Part shown: in pieces, positions 8,504 through 18,280 of the stretch
Position numbering within the stretch: position 1 is the stretch's first letter
How the letters are laid out: the number at the start of each line of letters is the position of its first letter
Source of the DNA: Legionellaceae bacterium UBA6148
Lineage (GTDB): Bacteria > Pseudomonadota > Gammaproteobacteria > Legionellales > Legionellaceae
Assembly (NCBI GenBank): GCA_002423125.1
Contig: DIUW01000050.1
Span: forward strand, 1 to 64,000
Length of the DNA: 64,000 nt
Direction: 5' to 3'
Notes under the pieces: generated by a model
The model's database searches: none
The model's input: only the letters and a program-made list of their open reading frames with translations
What the model was told of the DNA's origin: nothing
Program-made: the position numbers and the translations under genes

Positions 8504-11500
8504 ATGAATAAATTTGTTCATTTACGATCGCACAGCGAGTTTTCGCTTGTGGATGGCTTATTGCGTATTGATGACTTAGTGGACGCATTGCCGCTTCGTG
8601 GCATGAATACAATCGCCGTGACCGATTACTGTAATTTATTTGCTGCAGTTAAAGTGTTTAAAGCGGGAGTGGCTGCCGGTGTGAAGCCCATTTTTGGATC
8701 GGAGCTGCCCTGTTGCGATCCCGCAAAACCGAACGATGTTTTTCCATTGGTGTTGCTGTGTCAAAATGCCGTGGGATATCGCCACCTCACGCAACTGGTG
8801 TCTAAAGCCTATCAAGAAGGTCAACATCAAGGTCAGCCTCGTATACACTATGAATGGATTGCTCATCATGCTGATGGTCTAATTGCCTTATCAGGTGGTC
8901 GTCGAGGTGACATCGGTCGTGCGATTTTGGTTGGCGATTTTGCTTTAGCGGTTGATCTTGCAACGCGATGGATGAGTATTTTTCCTGATCGGTTTTACAT
9001 TGAGCTGCAACGCACCGGTCGACAGAATGAAGAAAACTATAATGCGCAAGCCGTCAAATTGGCTGATCAATTAAATTTACCCATCGTCGCAACGAATGAC
9101 GTCTGTTTTCTGAATGAAGATGATTTTGAAGCCCATGAAGCCCGCGTTTGTATTCGTGAAGGGTTTGCATTATCCGATCCTCGGCGTAATCGGCTTTACG
9201 ATAAACAGCAATATCTGCGAACGGCCGATGAAATGGTCGCGTTATTTCAAGATTTGCCACAAGCCATACAGAATACCGTTGAAATCAGCAAGCGATGCAC
9301 GTTTAAATTGGAATTAGGGCATAATTATTTGCCTAATTTTCCCACCCCGGCGAATACAAGCATTGAAGAGTATTTATCCAGTTTAAGTCAAAAAGGCTTA
9401 GAAGCGAGATTATTACAGCGTTTTGGCCATGAAGCCGAGTTGAAACGATCGCCATATGACAGCCGTTTGAAAATTGAACTCGATGTGATTAATGCAATGG
9501 GGTTTGCCGGGTATTTCTTGATTGTTGCTGATTTTATTGATTGGGCGATGAACAATGGGGTGCCCGTTGGTCCTGGACGCGGATCGGGTGCGGGATCACT
9601 CGTTGCGTATGCATTGAAAATCACCGATTTAGATCCACTCGCCTATGATTTACTGTTTGAGCGTTTTTTAAATCCAGAACGCGTGTCCATGCCGGATTTT
9701 GATATTGATTTTTGCATGGAAGGGCGCGATCGCGTGATTGATTATGTGTCTGAAAAATATGGCCGACGGAGTGTTTCTCAGATTATTACATTTGGTACGA
9801 TGGCCGCAAAAGCGGTTATTCGCGACGTAGGGCGAGTTCTGAGTCACCCCTATGGATTTGTCGACAAAATTGCCAAGCTCATTCCCTTTGAGATCGGTAT
9901 CACGCTTGAAAAAGCGTTAGAACAGGTCGAGGAACTGCGAACGCGTTTTGAAAATGAAGAAGACGTTAAAGAGATGTTTCAATTAGCGCTTAAACTTGAG
10001 GGTATCACGCGTAATGCAGGTAAACATGCGGGAGGAGTGGTTATAGCGCCATCTGAATTAACTGATTTTTCAGCCATCTATTGTGAAGAGGGCTCGACGC
10101 AGATTGTGAGTCAGTTTGATAAGGATGACGTGGAAGCGGTTGGATTGGTGAAGTTTGACTTTTTAGGCTTAAGAACACTCACAATCATCAATTGGGCGAT
10201 GCAAACGGTCAATCAATTTCAAAAAAAAGCGAACCTTGCACCCATTAATATCAGTAACATTCCACTCGATGACAAATTAACGTTTGAATTACTGAGTAAA
10301 TGCCAGACAACAGCAGTATTCCAGCTCGAGTCGCGCGGGATGAAAGAGTTAATCAATCGCCTCCAACCGGATGCATTTGAAGAAATTATTGCTCTCGTTG
10401 CATTATTTCGACCCGGGCCATTGCAATCAGGCATGGTGGATGACTTCATTGATAGAAAACATGGACGATCCAAAGTTGAATATTTGCATCCCGATCTTGA
10501 GCCGATATTAAAGCCAACCTACGGGGTTATTTTGTATCAAGAGCAAGTGATGCAAATTGCGCAGGTTCTAGCGAATTATACACTGGGTGCAGCCGATCTA
10601 CTTCGCCGGGCGATGGGTAAGAAAAAACCAGAAGAAATGGCGAAACAGCGCGAGATCTTCAGTCAAGGCGCCATTGCGCGCGGCATCGATGCAAATATTG
10701 CAACGACAATATTTGATTTGATGGAAAAATTTGCGGGTTATGGATTTAATAAATCGCATTCAGCGGCGTATGCCTTGGTTGCTTATCAAACGGCGTGGTT
10801 AAAAGCGCATTATCCAGCGGCTTTTATGGCTGCAGTATTGTCATCTGATATGGATAATACCGATAAAGTCGTGACGTTTGTAAACGAATGCAGACGCATG
10901 CAGCTCAAGATTTTAGCGCCATCGGTAAATCAATCGTATTTTCAATTCACCGTAGATGATGACGGTCATATTATTTATGGTCTCGGTGCGATCAAAGGGA
11001 TTGGTGAGGCGGTTGTTGAGTCCATGGTCCTTGAGCGTGAGGCGCGAGGTGCCTATGTTGATTTGTTTAATTTTTGTCAACGTAATGATAGCCGAAAAAT
11101 GAATCGACGCGTTTTAGAAATATTGATTAAAAGCGGTGCATTTGATGAATGGGGCTTTGAACGCGCGGTATTATTTGAATCATTGGATAAAGTCATGCAG
11201 GTTGGTGTTCGTCATCAGCATAATGAAAGCAGTGGACAACAAGATTTATTTTCACTGTTATGTGATGAGGATAGCGCTGATGATTATGTGCAATGCAAGC
11301 CTTGGTCTGAGAAAAAACGCTTGGAATTTGAAAAGGAAACACTCGGATATTATCTGACAGGACATCCGAGCGATGTTTATTGTCGAGAACTGTCCACGTT
11401 TACGACGCCGATTGCTAAACTCAATCCATCGGCTACTAAAAAAGCATTTATCTGTGGTTTGATAGTCGGCGCTCGAAATATTCTGACGAAACGAGGCAAA

Positions 11501-11938
11501 AAGATCGTGATTTTGAGCATCGAGGATGCTCGTAGTCGGCAGGATATTTTGGTGTTTGCTGAGCAATTTGAGGAACAGTTAGAGCGATCTAAAACCGGTG
11601 AAATGATTGTCATTGAGGGCGAGTTGGGTATTGATGATTATAACAGCAATGTCAAGATGCTTGCCTTGTCTTTGTATTCGCTAGAGGAAGCACGATCACG
11701 CTTCGCAAAATGTTTATTACTGACGATGAGTGAAAACGATCATGCGGTTATACCTGAATTGATGTCGACGTTTCGGGCGCATCAGGGCGATTGTGTGGTT
11801 CAAGTTCGCTATTCGAATTCAAAGGCAACGGCCGTACTCAATCTTGGATTGGAGTGGCGTGTTTCCCCGAGTGATCAATTGATCGATGCGTTAAAGAACT
11901 TATTTAAACATGAGGAAGTTTTGGTGTGCTACAGTTAA
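8504..11938 (+). CDS. dnaE: DNA polymerase III alpha subunit DnaE
   Basis: The replicative polymerase catalytic subunit, 1144 residues (E. coli 1160). The PHP domain opens with HLRSHSEFSLVDG (residues 6-18) and the C-family polymerase active site is present: GPGRGSGAGSLVAYAL in the palm and MPDFDIDFCMEGRDRV with the catalytic aspartates (about residue 400). A conserved GYGFNKSHSAAYA segment follows near 750, and the C-terminal region includes an OB fold. An internal beta-clamp binding peptide, QQDLF, sits near residue 910. No truncation is seen. The gene stands alone with its own likely promoter and is followed after a short gap by an unrelated secreted protein. Confidence 0.98.
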   Translation: MNKFVHLRSHSEFSLVDGLLRIDDLVDALPLRGMNTIAVTDYCNLFAAVKVFKAGVAAGVKPIFGSELPCCDPAKPNDVFPLVLLCQNAVGYRHLTQLVSKAYQEGQHQGQPRIHYEWIAHHADGLIALSGGRRGDIGRAILVGDFALAVDLATRWMSIFPDRFYIELQRTGRQNEENYNAQAVKLADQLNLPIVATNDVCFLNEDDFEAHEARVCIREGFALSDPRRNRLYDKQQYLRTADEMVALFQDLPQAIQNTVEISKRCTFKLELGHNYLPNFPTPANTSIEEYLSSLSQKGLEARLLQRFGHEAELKRSPYDSRLKIELDVINAMGFAGYFLIVADFIDWAMNNGVPVGPGRGSGAGSLVAYALKITDLDPLAYDLLFERFLNPERVSMPDFDIDFCMEGRDRVIDYVSEKYGRRSVSQIITFGTMAAKAVIRDVGRVLSHPYGFVDKIAKLIPFEIGITLEKALEQVEELRTRFENEEDVKEMFQLALKLEGITRNAGKHAGGVVIAPSELTDFSAIYCEEGSTQIVSQFDKDDVEAVGLVKFDFLGLRTLTIINWAMQTVNQFQKKANLAPINISNIPLDDKLTFELLSKCQTTAVFQLESRGMKELINRLQPDAFEEIIALVALFRPGPLQSGMVDDFIDRKHGRSKVEYLHPDLEPILKPTYGVILYQEQVMQIAQVLANYTLGAADLLRRAMGKKKPEEMAKQREIFSQGAIARGIDANIATTIFDLMEKFAGYGFNKSHSAAYALVAYQTAWLKAHYPAAFMAAVLSSDMDNTDKVVTFVNECRRMQLKILAPSVNQSYFQFTVDDDGHIIYGLGAIKGIGEAVVESMVLEREARGAYVDLFNFCQRNDSRKMNRRVLEILIKSGAFDEWGFERAVLFESLDKVMQVGVRHQHNESSGQQDLFSLLCDEDSADDYVQCKPWSEKKRLEFEKETLGYYLTGHPSDVYCRELSTFTTPIAKLNPSATKKAFICGLIVGARNILTKRGKKIVILSIEDARSRQDILVFAEQFEEQLERSKTGEMIVIEGELGIDDYNSNVKMLALSLYSLEEARSRFAKCLLLTMSENDHAVIPELMSTFRAHQGDCVVQVRYSNSKATAVLNLGLEWRVSPSDQLIDALKNLFKHEEVLVCYS

Positions 11939-11986
11939 TTTAAGAGACTATTGCCCCCGACTACGATGACTAAAAATGAGGTCGTG

Positions 11987-13234
11987 ATGAATATTAAAAG
12001 TATACTGCTGTTTTTGTCAGTGATAAGCTGGTCTTTTGCTGGTTATAGTGGATCTTCAGACAATAAAGCCAATAATTTTTTAGTTATCTCGGACATTCAT
12101 TTAAATGTACTTTCAACGCATTTGATGGATCTTAGTCCGGCCACTATCACGATATTAAATGATCTTGATGTTACTACTTTTAATTCATTGATCTCTGAGG
12201 TAAAGCGGGGGATTGAAAAGGGTACGGTAAGTAAGCCTAAATTTATTGTCCTTCTCGGTGATCTCGTTGCTCATGGCCTTTTTTCTTCGGAAGCAGTCAT
12301 CAATAATGAATCGTATGTATTTAATTCGTTAAAGAAAAATTTTCCAACCACGCCGATTTTGTATACCTTTGGAAATAATGATTCTTTATTCACAGATTAT
12401 GGACCGTTTTCGGATTCCGATCGAAGTGATGCGCTTAAGTCTCCATACGATGTTGCTATGAAAAATGCATCGTGGGAAGATGGTTTCTTGTCCACTGGAG
12501 TGATGTGTCACAAAACGTCATCTGCGTATCCGTGTATCATGACTGAGGATATTCACAATGGTTATTATTCGGCTTATCTTGAACCTAAATTAGAATTAAT
12601 TTCCATTAATAGTGTCATGTTTTCACCCAGACGTTTGAAGGTAACCGAGCAAACCGGAGAAGATCAATTACAATGGCTTCGATCCGAGTTATTTAAAGCG
12701 CAAAAAAATAATGATAAAGTCATACTCACGATGCATGTTCCACCAGGATCTAATGTATATAATAATACTTTATTTTGGTTACCAAAAGAAAACAATGCGT
12801 TTTTAAGTATTGTGAATACATTCCATGACACAATTATCGGACTTCTGGGAGCTCATACGCATAAGGAAGAGTTGAAAATAATCAATAATAGTAAAGGGAA
12901 TAACATAGCCGGGGTTTATTATACTGCCGCATTATCAACATTCCACGGGAATGCACCTTCGATTAAAACGTTCTTTTTTTCTGACAGTAGTGGGCAGTGG
13001 CGGCTGACAAATTACGAAACGTTCTATTTTTTAAAACAGAACGATTCGCCAGTGTTAAGTAGGCTTTATGATTACAATAGTTATTATTGCGCAGGACAGG
13101 AGAAGGATCTTTTTGAGTGCTTGGGGCAAGTGACTGTGGATAAACTGAATCAGTATTTTAGTGCGGGGAATCAAAACTTCACTGAAGTCATGCCATTTCC
13201 GAAAAATATTATGTGTACTATCCCTACAAATTGA
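11987..13234 (+). CDS. Secreted calcineurin-like metallophosphoesterase
   Basis: A 415-residue exported phosphoesterase of the acid-sphingomyelinase-like branch. A signal peptide covers about residues 1-20 (MNIKSILLFLSVISWSFAG). The metal-binding motifs appear in order: SDIHLN (D-x-H), LLGDLVAHG (GD-x-x-x-x-G), FGNNDS (GN-x-D), TMHVPPG and GAHTHKEE. The GNND form, rather than GNHD, occurs in sphingomyelinase and polyphosphatase relatives. The C-terminal 60 residues hold paired cysteines, fitting a periplasmic or secreted location. Start: ATG 11987 has GAGG 7-10 bases upstream and gives a clean signal peptide; TTG 11951 and ATG 11966 would add non-signal residues. Substrate is unknown; a host phosphodiester is possible but unproven. 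Confidence 0.85.
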   Translation: MNIKSILLFLSVISWSFAGYSGSSDNKANNFLVISDIHLNVLSTHLMDLSPATITILNDLDVTTFNSLISEVKRGIEKGTVSKPKFIVLLGDLVAHGLFSSEAVINNESYVFNSLKKNFPTTPILYTFGNNDSLFTDYGPFSDSDRSDALKSPYDVAMKNASWEDGFLSTGVMCHKTSSAYPCIMTEDIHNGYYSAYLEPKLELISINSVMFSPRRLKVTEQTGEDQLQWLRSELFKAQKNNDKVILTMHVPPGSNVYNNTLFWLPKENNAFLSIVNTFHDTIIGLLGAHTHKEELKIINNSKGNNIAGVYYTAALSTFHGNAPSIKTFFFSDSSGQWRLTNYETFYFLKQNDSPVLSRLYDYNSYYCAGQEKDLFECLGQVTVDKLNQYFSAGNQNFTEVMPFPKNIMCTIPTN

Positions 13235-13319
13235 TGATTTTATTTTAACCCATTAAAGCATATGCTGCGCATGAAAGAATTGCCCTGTTTCAGGGAAAAT
13301 ATCCTAGACAAATCAATGC

Positions 13320-13328
13320 TGATATAAT
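13320..13328 (+). promoter_or_regulatory. Extended -10 promoter for truA
   Basis: TGATATAAT is a perfect extended -10 (TGn-TATAAT) 28 bases before the truA ATG, in the 122-base gap after the phosphoesterase gene. A convincing -35 is not seen. A small hairpin (CCCTG TTT CAGGG, 13283-13295) lies upstream but lacks a T run on the plus strand. Confidence 0.55.
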
Positions 13329-13356
13329 ACATTGGCCTATTTTGCAGGAATTTGAT

Positions 13357-14133
13357 ATGCGTGTTGCTTTGATGGTTGAGTACGATGGTAGTCAATATCA
13401 TGGGTGGCAGTCACAAACGGGCTTGCGTACGATCCAACAGATGTTAGAGCAGGCGCTTGGTCGAGTTGCTAACCAAGATATTGAAGTGGTGTGTGCTGGT
13501 CGTACTGATACAGGCGTTCATGCAACAGGTCAGATTATTCATTTTGAATCGGCGAAAGAGCGATCAGTTCGGGCTTGGATTCATGGGGCAAATGCGTACT
13601 TACCAAAAGATATTTGTATTAAATGGGGAATTGAAATTTCTGAGTCGTTTCATGCCCGTTATTCAGCGTTGTCAAGACGCTATCGATATATTATTTATAA
13701 TTCGCCTATTAGACCCGCATTACGTCGTAGTAATGTAACGTGGCAATATCGCCAGTTGGATGCCGCATTGATGCATGAAGCGGGGCAATGCTTATTGGGT
13801 GAACACGATTTTACATCGTTTCGATCCGTTGAATGCCAATCGAAAACACCGATGCGTCATGTTCATGATTGCCGTGTTGGGCGTGTGGGTGAATTTGTGT
13901 TTATTGATATCATCGCGAATGCATTTTTACACCACATGGTTCGAAATATTGCAGGGGTATTGATGGCGGTTGGTTCCGGAAGAAAACCAGTGCCATGGGT
14001 GAATGACGTTTTATCCGCAAAAGATCGTAGAATGGGAGCTGAAACTGCACCACCTTATGGTCTTTATTTGGTTGCGGTGGAGTATCCTGAAGAGTTTGAA
14101 ATTATTAAATCCGAAGTTGGACTATTTTTTTAG
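13357..14133 (+). CDS. truA: tRNA pseudouridine(38-40) synthase TruA
   Basis: TruA isomerises uridines 38-40 in the anticodon arm of many tRNAs. The 258-residue protein has the catalytic aspartate in GRTDTGVHATGQ and the family segments EYDGSQYHGWQ, HARYSALSRRYRY and HHMVRNIAGVL. I place the start at ATG 13357, preceded by AGGA; a TTG at 13342 is in frame but lies under that ribosome binding site. Length is normal (E. coli 270). It begins a run of closely spaced plus-strand translation genes (truA, glnS, cysS). Confidence 0.96.
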   Translation: MRVALMVEYDGSQYHGWQSQTGLRTIQQMLEQALGRVANQDIEVVCAGRTDTGVHATGQIIHFESAKERSVRAWIHGANAYLPKDICIKWGIEISESFHARYSALSRRYRYIIYNSPIRPALRRSNVTWQYRQLDAALMHEAGQCLLGEHDFTSFRSVECQSKTPMRHVHDCRVGRVGEFVFIDIIANAFLHHMVRNIAGVLMAVGSGRKPVPWVNDVLSAKDRRMGAETAPPYGLYLVAVEYPEEFEIIKSEVGLFF

Positions 14134-14151
14134 TAAATTGAGAGTAATCGT

Positions 14152-15807
14152 ATGAATGACAATAGTGAAAAAAGAGCACATTTTATTCGTCAACTAATGA
14201 CTGATGAATTAGCATCAGGTCTGCATCAATCGATCGCTACTCGCTTTCCACCAGAACCCAATGGTTATTTACATATTGGACATGCGAAGTCTATTTGCTT
14301 GAATTTTGGTTTGGCTACAGAGTTTAATGGCGTGTGTTATTTACGATTTGATGACACCAATCCATGTAAAGAAGAAGACGAGTATGTGAACGCTATCATT
14401 GACGATGTGCGATGGTTAGGGTTTGAATGGTGCGCGATGACTCATTCATCCGACTATTATCAAGAATTATACGACTTTGCTTTGTTGTTGATTAAAAAGG
14501 GCTTGGCATACGTTGATAGTTTAACGATGGAGGAAATTCGTGATCACCGAGGAACATTGCAAGAACCCGGTCGTGACAGCCCTTATCGAAACCGTAGTGT
14601 GGACGAAAATATTGAATTATTTACAAAAATGAAAGCGGGTGAGTTTGCCGATGGAACTCATGTGTTACGCGCTCGTATTGATATGAGTTCTGGTAATATT
14701 AATATGCGAGATCCTGTGCTTTATCGTATTCGCCATGTTCCCCATCAACGGACAGGTGACGCGTGGTGTATCTATCCAATGTATGATTACGCACATCCTA
14801 TTTCAGATGCTTTAGAAAAAATTACCCATTCACTGTGTACCTTGGAATTCCAAGATCACCGACCGTTGTATGATTGGTTTATTGAGCATTTGCCCGTGCC
14901 TGCAAAACCGGTGCAAACTGAATTTGCGCGCTTAAATCTATCTCATACCGTCACCAGTAAACGTAAGCTTCGTGAATTGGTTGAGCAAGGTGTTGTTGAT
15001 GGATGGGATGATCCTCGTTTGCCAACATTACGAGGCATGCGTAAGCGAGGTTATCCACCTGCGGCGATTCGCCAGTTCTGTGAGATGATTGGTATATCCA
15101 GAAGTGATTCAGTAATTGACGCAGGGTTATTAGAAGCATGTGTTCGCGAGGAATTAAACAATAGCGCCAAGCGCATCATGTGTGTGATGGATCCAATCAA
15201 AGTCATTATTGAAAATTATCCGGAAGGGGAAACAGAAGAATTAACTGCCGCATTGCATCCACAAGATGCTGACGCGGGTCGACGTATGATTCCATTTAGC
15301 CGAGAGATCTATATTGAACGAGATGATTACATGGATGTCCCGGCGGCGAAGTATTTTCGATTATCCCCCGGCGCTGAAGTGCGGTTACGTCATGCCTATG
15401 TTATTCGTTGCACAGACGTGATTCATGATGCGAATGGTCAACCGATCGAACTACGTTGTGTTTATGATAAAGATACGCTGGGTAAAAATCCGGTTGATCG
15501 AAAAGTAAAAGGGGTGATCCATTGGGTTTCAGCACCGCATGCACATCCTATTACGGTTTATCAATACGATCGATTATTTAATGATGCTAATCCTGCGCGT
15601 GAAGAGGATTTTATGCAATTTATTAATCAGGATTCATTGTGCGTTCAGCAAGCCTTTGCAGAGCCTGCCATCAAGTCGCAAGCGCTACATGATGTACTGC
15701 AATTTGAGCGTCTGGGCTACTATTGTGTGAATGATGTGTCGCAAGAGGTTGCAAACGGTTTTCACCGTGTGGTGGATTTGAAGGATACTTGGGGCAAGAT
15801 TGGCTAA
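14152..15807 (+). CDS. glnS: Glutaminyl-tRNA synthetase
   Basis: A 551-residue class I glutaminyl-tRNA synthetase (E. coli 554) that charges tRNA-Gln with glutamine. The HIGH motif is in PPEPNGYLHIGHAKS (about residues 33-47) and the KMSKS-equivalent is VTSKRKL (about 268), where E. coli has VMSKRKL; the Met-to-Thr change is the only motif deviation. DDTNP and GDAWCIYPMYDYAHP mark the Gln-specific branch, and the C-terminal beta-barrel anticodon domain is complete. It lies 18 bases after truA and 10 bases before cysS, likely one transcript. Its presence fits the gammaproteobacterial habit of direct Gln-tRNA charging. Confidence 0.97.
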   Translation: MNDNSEKRAHFIRQLMTDELASGLHQSIATRFPPEPNGYLHIGHAKSICLNFGLATEFNGVCYLRFDDTNPCKEEDEYVNAIIDDVRWLGFEWCAMTHSSDYYQELYDFALLLIKKGLAYVDSLTMEEIRDHRGTLQEPGRDSPYRNRSVDENIELFTKMKAGEFADGTHVLRARIDMSSGNINMRDPVLYRIRHVPHQRTGDAWCIYPMYDYAHPISDALEKITHSLCTLEFQDHRPLYDWFIEHLPVPAKPVQTEFARLNLSHTVTSKRKLRELVEQGVVDGWDDPRLPTLRGMRKRGYPPAAIRQFCEMIGISRSDSVIDAGLLEACVREELNNSAKRIMCVMDPIKVIIENYPEGETEELTAALHPQDADAGRRMIPFSREIYIERDDYMDVPAAKYFRLSPGAEVRLRHAYVIRCTDVIHDANGQPIELRCVYDKDTLGKNPVDRKVKGVIHWVSAPHAHPITVYQYDRLFNDANPAREEDFMQFINQDSLCVQQAFAEPAIKSQALHDVLQFERLGYYCVNDVSQEVANGFHRVVDLKDTWGKIG

Positions 15808-15817
15808 GGAACTATAA

Positions 15818-17185
15818 ATGTTACATTTATACAATACGTTAACACGATCCAAAGAAAAATTTGTTCCCATGCAACCGGGAAAAATTGGACTCTATGTATG
15901 TGGAATCACGGTTTATGACCGATGCCATCTTGGTCATGCACGATCGATGGTGTGTTTTGATGCGTTCGTTCGATTTTTGCGAAATCAAGGTTATGACGTT
16001 ACTTTTGTACGCAATATTACTGATATTGATGATAAAATTATTCATCGAGCCTTTGAGCGCGGTGTGTCCATTGGTGAGCTGACTCATGAGTTTATTCAAG
16101 CAATGCACGAGGATGCTCGTGCTTTAAATATTCTACCGCCGGATCTTGAGCCGTGCGCAACAGCCTATGTTCCTTCTATTATTAGTTTAATTCAGCGTTT
16201 AATGGATGCGAATAGTGCATACCTTAGTGAAAGTGGCGATGTTTGTTATGACGTCAGTAGCTTTGCTGAATATGGAAAACTATCGCGTAAAAAAATTGAA
16301 GATCTAGAGGCCGGTTCGCGAGTCGATATCGCACATGAAAAACGATCGCCACTTGATTTTGTGTTGTGGAAGAAAGCTAAGCCTGGTGAGCCAAGTTGGT
16401 CATCGCCTTGGGGAGAAGGTCGACCAGGGTGGCATATCGAATGTTCTGCTATGGCAATGGAAACGCTTGGTGAGCAATTTGATATTCACGGCGGTGGCTT
16501 GGATTTAGAATTTCCTCATCATGAAAATGAAATCGCACAAAGTGAGGCATGCACACATAAGCCGTTTGCCAATTATTGGCTGCATGTAGGGATGTTGCAA
16601 GTAAACAATGAAAAAATGGCGAAATCAGTTGGCAATTTTTTTACGATACAATCGGTGTTAGCTGATCATCATCCTGAAGTGATTCGTTATTTTCTATTAA
16701 GCAGTCATTATCGTAGTCCGTTAAATTACTCTGAAGAAAATTTTAATTTGGCAAAAAAAGCGTTGACGCGATTATATCAATCGATTAAAGAATGGCCTAA
16801 CAGTGATGAAACGATCGATGAGCGTTGGGTTGACCAATTTAATCAGGCTATGAATGATGATTTTAATACCCCTATTGCTTTATCCGTGTTATTTCAGTTG
16901 AGTCATGAGGTTAATAAAGAAAAATCACCTCGGCTAGCCTATACTTTGAAACACTTGGCCGCTATTCTTGGGTTGCTTCAAGACTCACCGGACGCATTTT
17001 TAAAAGCGGGAGTGGATGATGTTGATACGATAACTCTCCTGATTAATGAGCGCTTAGAGGCTCGTGCGGCACGTGATTTTAAGCGCGCAGATGAAATACG
17101 CAACACGCTGATGAATCTCGGCATTGAATTAGAAGATAACGCGACCGGTACGGTATGGCGGTCGACAACGAAACATATTGATTAG
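15818..17185 (+). CDS. cysS: Cysteinyl-tRNA synthetase
   Basis: A 455-residue class I enzyme attaching cysteine to tRNA-Cys. The HIGH motif is HLGHARS near residue 34, preceded by the zinc-ligand CGITVYD; further zinc ligands are in WHIECSAMA and FPHHENEIAQSEA. The KMSKS motif is EKMAKSVGNF (about 266). Length matches the family (E. coli 461). The gene is followed immediately by adk, so the truA-glnS-cysS-adk-trx-lemA series may be cotranscribed. Confidence 0.97.
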   Translation: MLHLYNTLTRSKEKFVPMQPGKIGLYVCGITVYDRCHLGHARSMVCFDAFVRFLRNQGYDVTFVRNITDIDDKIIHRAFERGVSIGELTHEFIQAMHEDARALNILPPDLEPCATAYVPSIISLIQRLMDANSAYLSESGDVCYDVSSFAEYGKLSRKKIEDLEAGSRVDIAHEKRSPLDFVLWKKAKPGEPSWSSPWGEGRPGWHIECSAMAMETLGEQFDIHGGGLDLEFPHHENEIAQSEACTHKPFANYWLHVGMLQVNNEKMAKSVGNFFTIQSVLADHHPEVIRYFLLSSHYRSPLNYSEENFNLAKKALTRLYQSIKEWPNSDETIDERWVDQFNQAMNDDFNTPIALSVLFQLSHEVNKEKSPRLAYTLKHLAAILGLLQDSPDAFLKAGVDDVDTITLLINERLEARAARDFKRADEIRNTLMNLGIELEDNATGTVWRSTTKHID

Positions 17186-17197
17186 GGGATGGTATTC

Positions 17198-17869
17198 ATG
17201 GAAAAAATGCGCTTGATGTTGCTTGGCGGACCGGGTGCGGGTAAAGGCACACAAGCAGGACGATTAATTCAACACTTTAATGTGCCACAAATTTCAACGG
17301 GAGATATGTTGCGCGCAGCGATTACTGCGGGCACTGCCTTAGGGATGAGTGCGAAAAAAATTATGGATTCGGGTCAATTAGTTTCCGATGAAATTATGAT
17401 TGGTTTGGTTGAAGATCGGTTGACTCAACCCGATTGTAAGAACGGATTTTTACTCGATGGTTTTCCGCGCACAATTCCGCAGGCAGAGGCACTGACTAAA
17501 GCTAGGGTTGACTTAGATTATGTGATTGCAATTCAAGTAGATGATGAGGAAATTGTTAAGCGAATTAGTGGGCGCCGAACCCATCCCGCTTCTGGGCGCG
17601 TGTATCATGTTGATTACCATCCTCCAAAAGCGGAAGGGATTGATGATGTGACGGGTGAGGCCTTAATTCAACGTGATGATGATCGTGAAGAAATTATTCG
17701 TAAGCGATTGGACGTTTATCGTCAGCAAACGGCTCCATTGGTTGATTATTATAAAGCACAAGAAGCCATGAACCCCAATCATGCTGCGCAATTTAGATCG
17801 GTCAGTGGTGAAGGGACTGTGGATGAGATTTATGGCCGAATTTTGTCATCGATAGAAAAAGGAGAATAG
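17198..17869 (+). CDS. adk: Adenylate kinase
   Basis: Adk interconverts ATP plus AMP with two ADP. The P-loop is GGPGAGKGTQ near the start, the AMP site includes STGDMLRAA, and the core has LLDGFPRT. The LID segment (RRTHPASGRVYHVDYHPP) has no zinc-binding cysteines, as in enterobacterial Adk. I prefer ATG 17198 (223 residues), with the GGGG of TAGGGGATGG 9-12 bases before it; ATG 17189 in the same frame would add three residues and overlap that site. Length is normal (E. coli 214). Confidence 0.96.
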   Translation: MEKMRLMLLGGPGAGKGTQAGRLIQHFNVPQISTGDMLRAAITAGTALGMSAKKIMDSGQLVSDEIMIGLVEDRLTQPDCKNGFLLDGFPRTIPQAEALTKARVDLDYVIAIQVDDEEIVKRISGRRTHPASGRVYHVDYHPPKAEGIDDVTGEALIQRDDDREEIIRKRLDVYRQQTAPLVDYYKAQEAMNPNHAAQFRSVSGEGTVDEIYGRILSSIEKGE

Positions 17870-17872
17870 CTA

Positions 17873-18259
17873 ATGAGCAAACAGCATGTCACTCGAACAG
17901 TGACTTCATCTGGATTCGAAGCGTTAATTAACGACAATACGATTGTTTTTGTTGATTTTTGGGCGTCTTGGTGTGCTCCGTGTAAGCAGTTTGCGAATAC
18001 CTATGAGAAGATTGCGTCGAAATATCCTGAGATTGTGTTTGCAAAAATTAACATTGAAGAAGAACAAGAATTAGCCGAAACATTTCACATTCGTTCCATC
18101 CCGCATTTGATGGTGTTTAAACAAGGCATTGTTATTTATTCCGAAGCAGGCAGTATGCCTGAATCGACTCTCACGGAGCTTGTACAGCAGGCGATCACGG
18201 CAGACGTCAGTGACATTGCCAAACAACTTGATGAAGAAAAACGTAACACGGGTAGTTAG
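17873..18259 (+). CDS. Thioredoxin-like protein with CAPC active site
   Basis: A 128-residue cytoplasmic thioredoxin-fold protein with no signal peptide. The redox site is WASWCAPCKQF (near residue 35), i.e. CAPC rather than the CGPC of TrxA; the cis-proline loop is SIPHLMVF. An extra charged tail of about 20 residues follows the fold. The CAPC site is common in thioredoxin-like proteins and may change redox potential; substrate is unknown, so I do not assign trxA. It is preceded by GGAG 12 bases upstream of the ATG and lies 3 bases after adk. Confidence 0.88.
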   Translation: MSKQHVTRTVTSSGFEALINDNTIVFVDFWASWCAPCKQFANTYEKIASKYPEIVFAKINIEEEQELAETFHIRSIPHLMVFKQGIVIYSEAGSMPESTLTELVQQAITADVSDIAKQLDEEKRNTGS

Positions 18260-18280
18260 ACGCTTGGGGGGTATATTGTA

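Noticed and set aside
13283..13295. CCCTG TTT CAGGG hairpin between the phosphoesterase and truA
   Set aside because: The stem is only five pairs and no T run follows on the plus strand, so it is not a good terminator.
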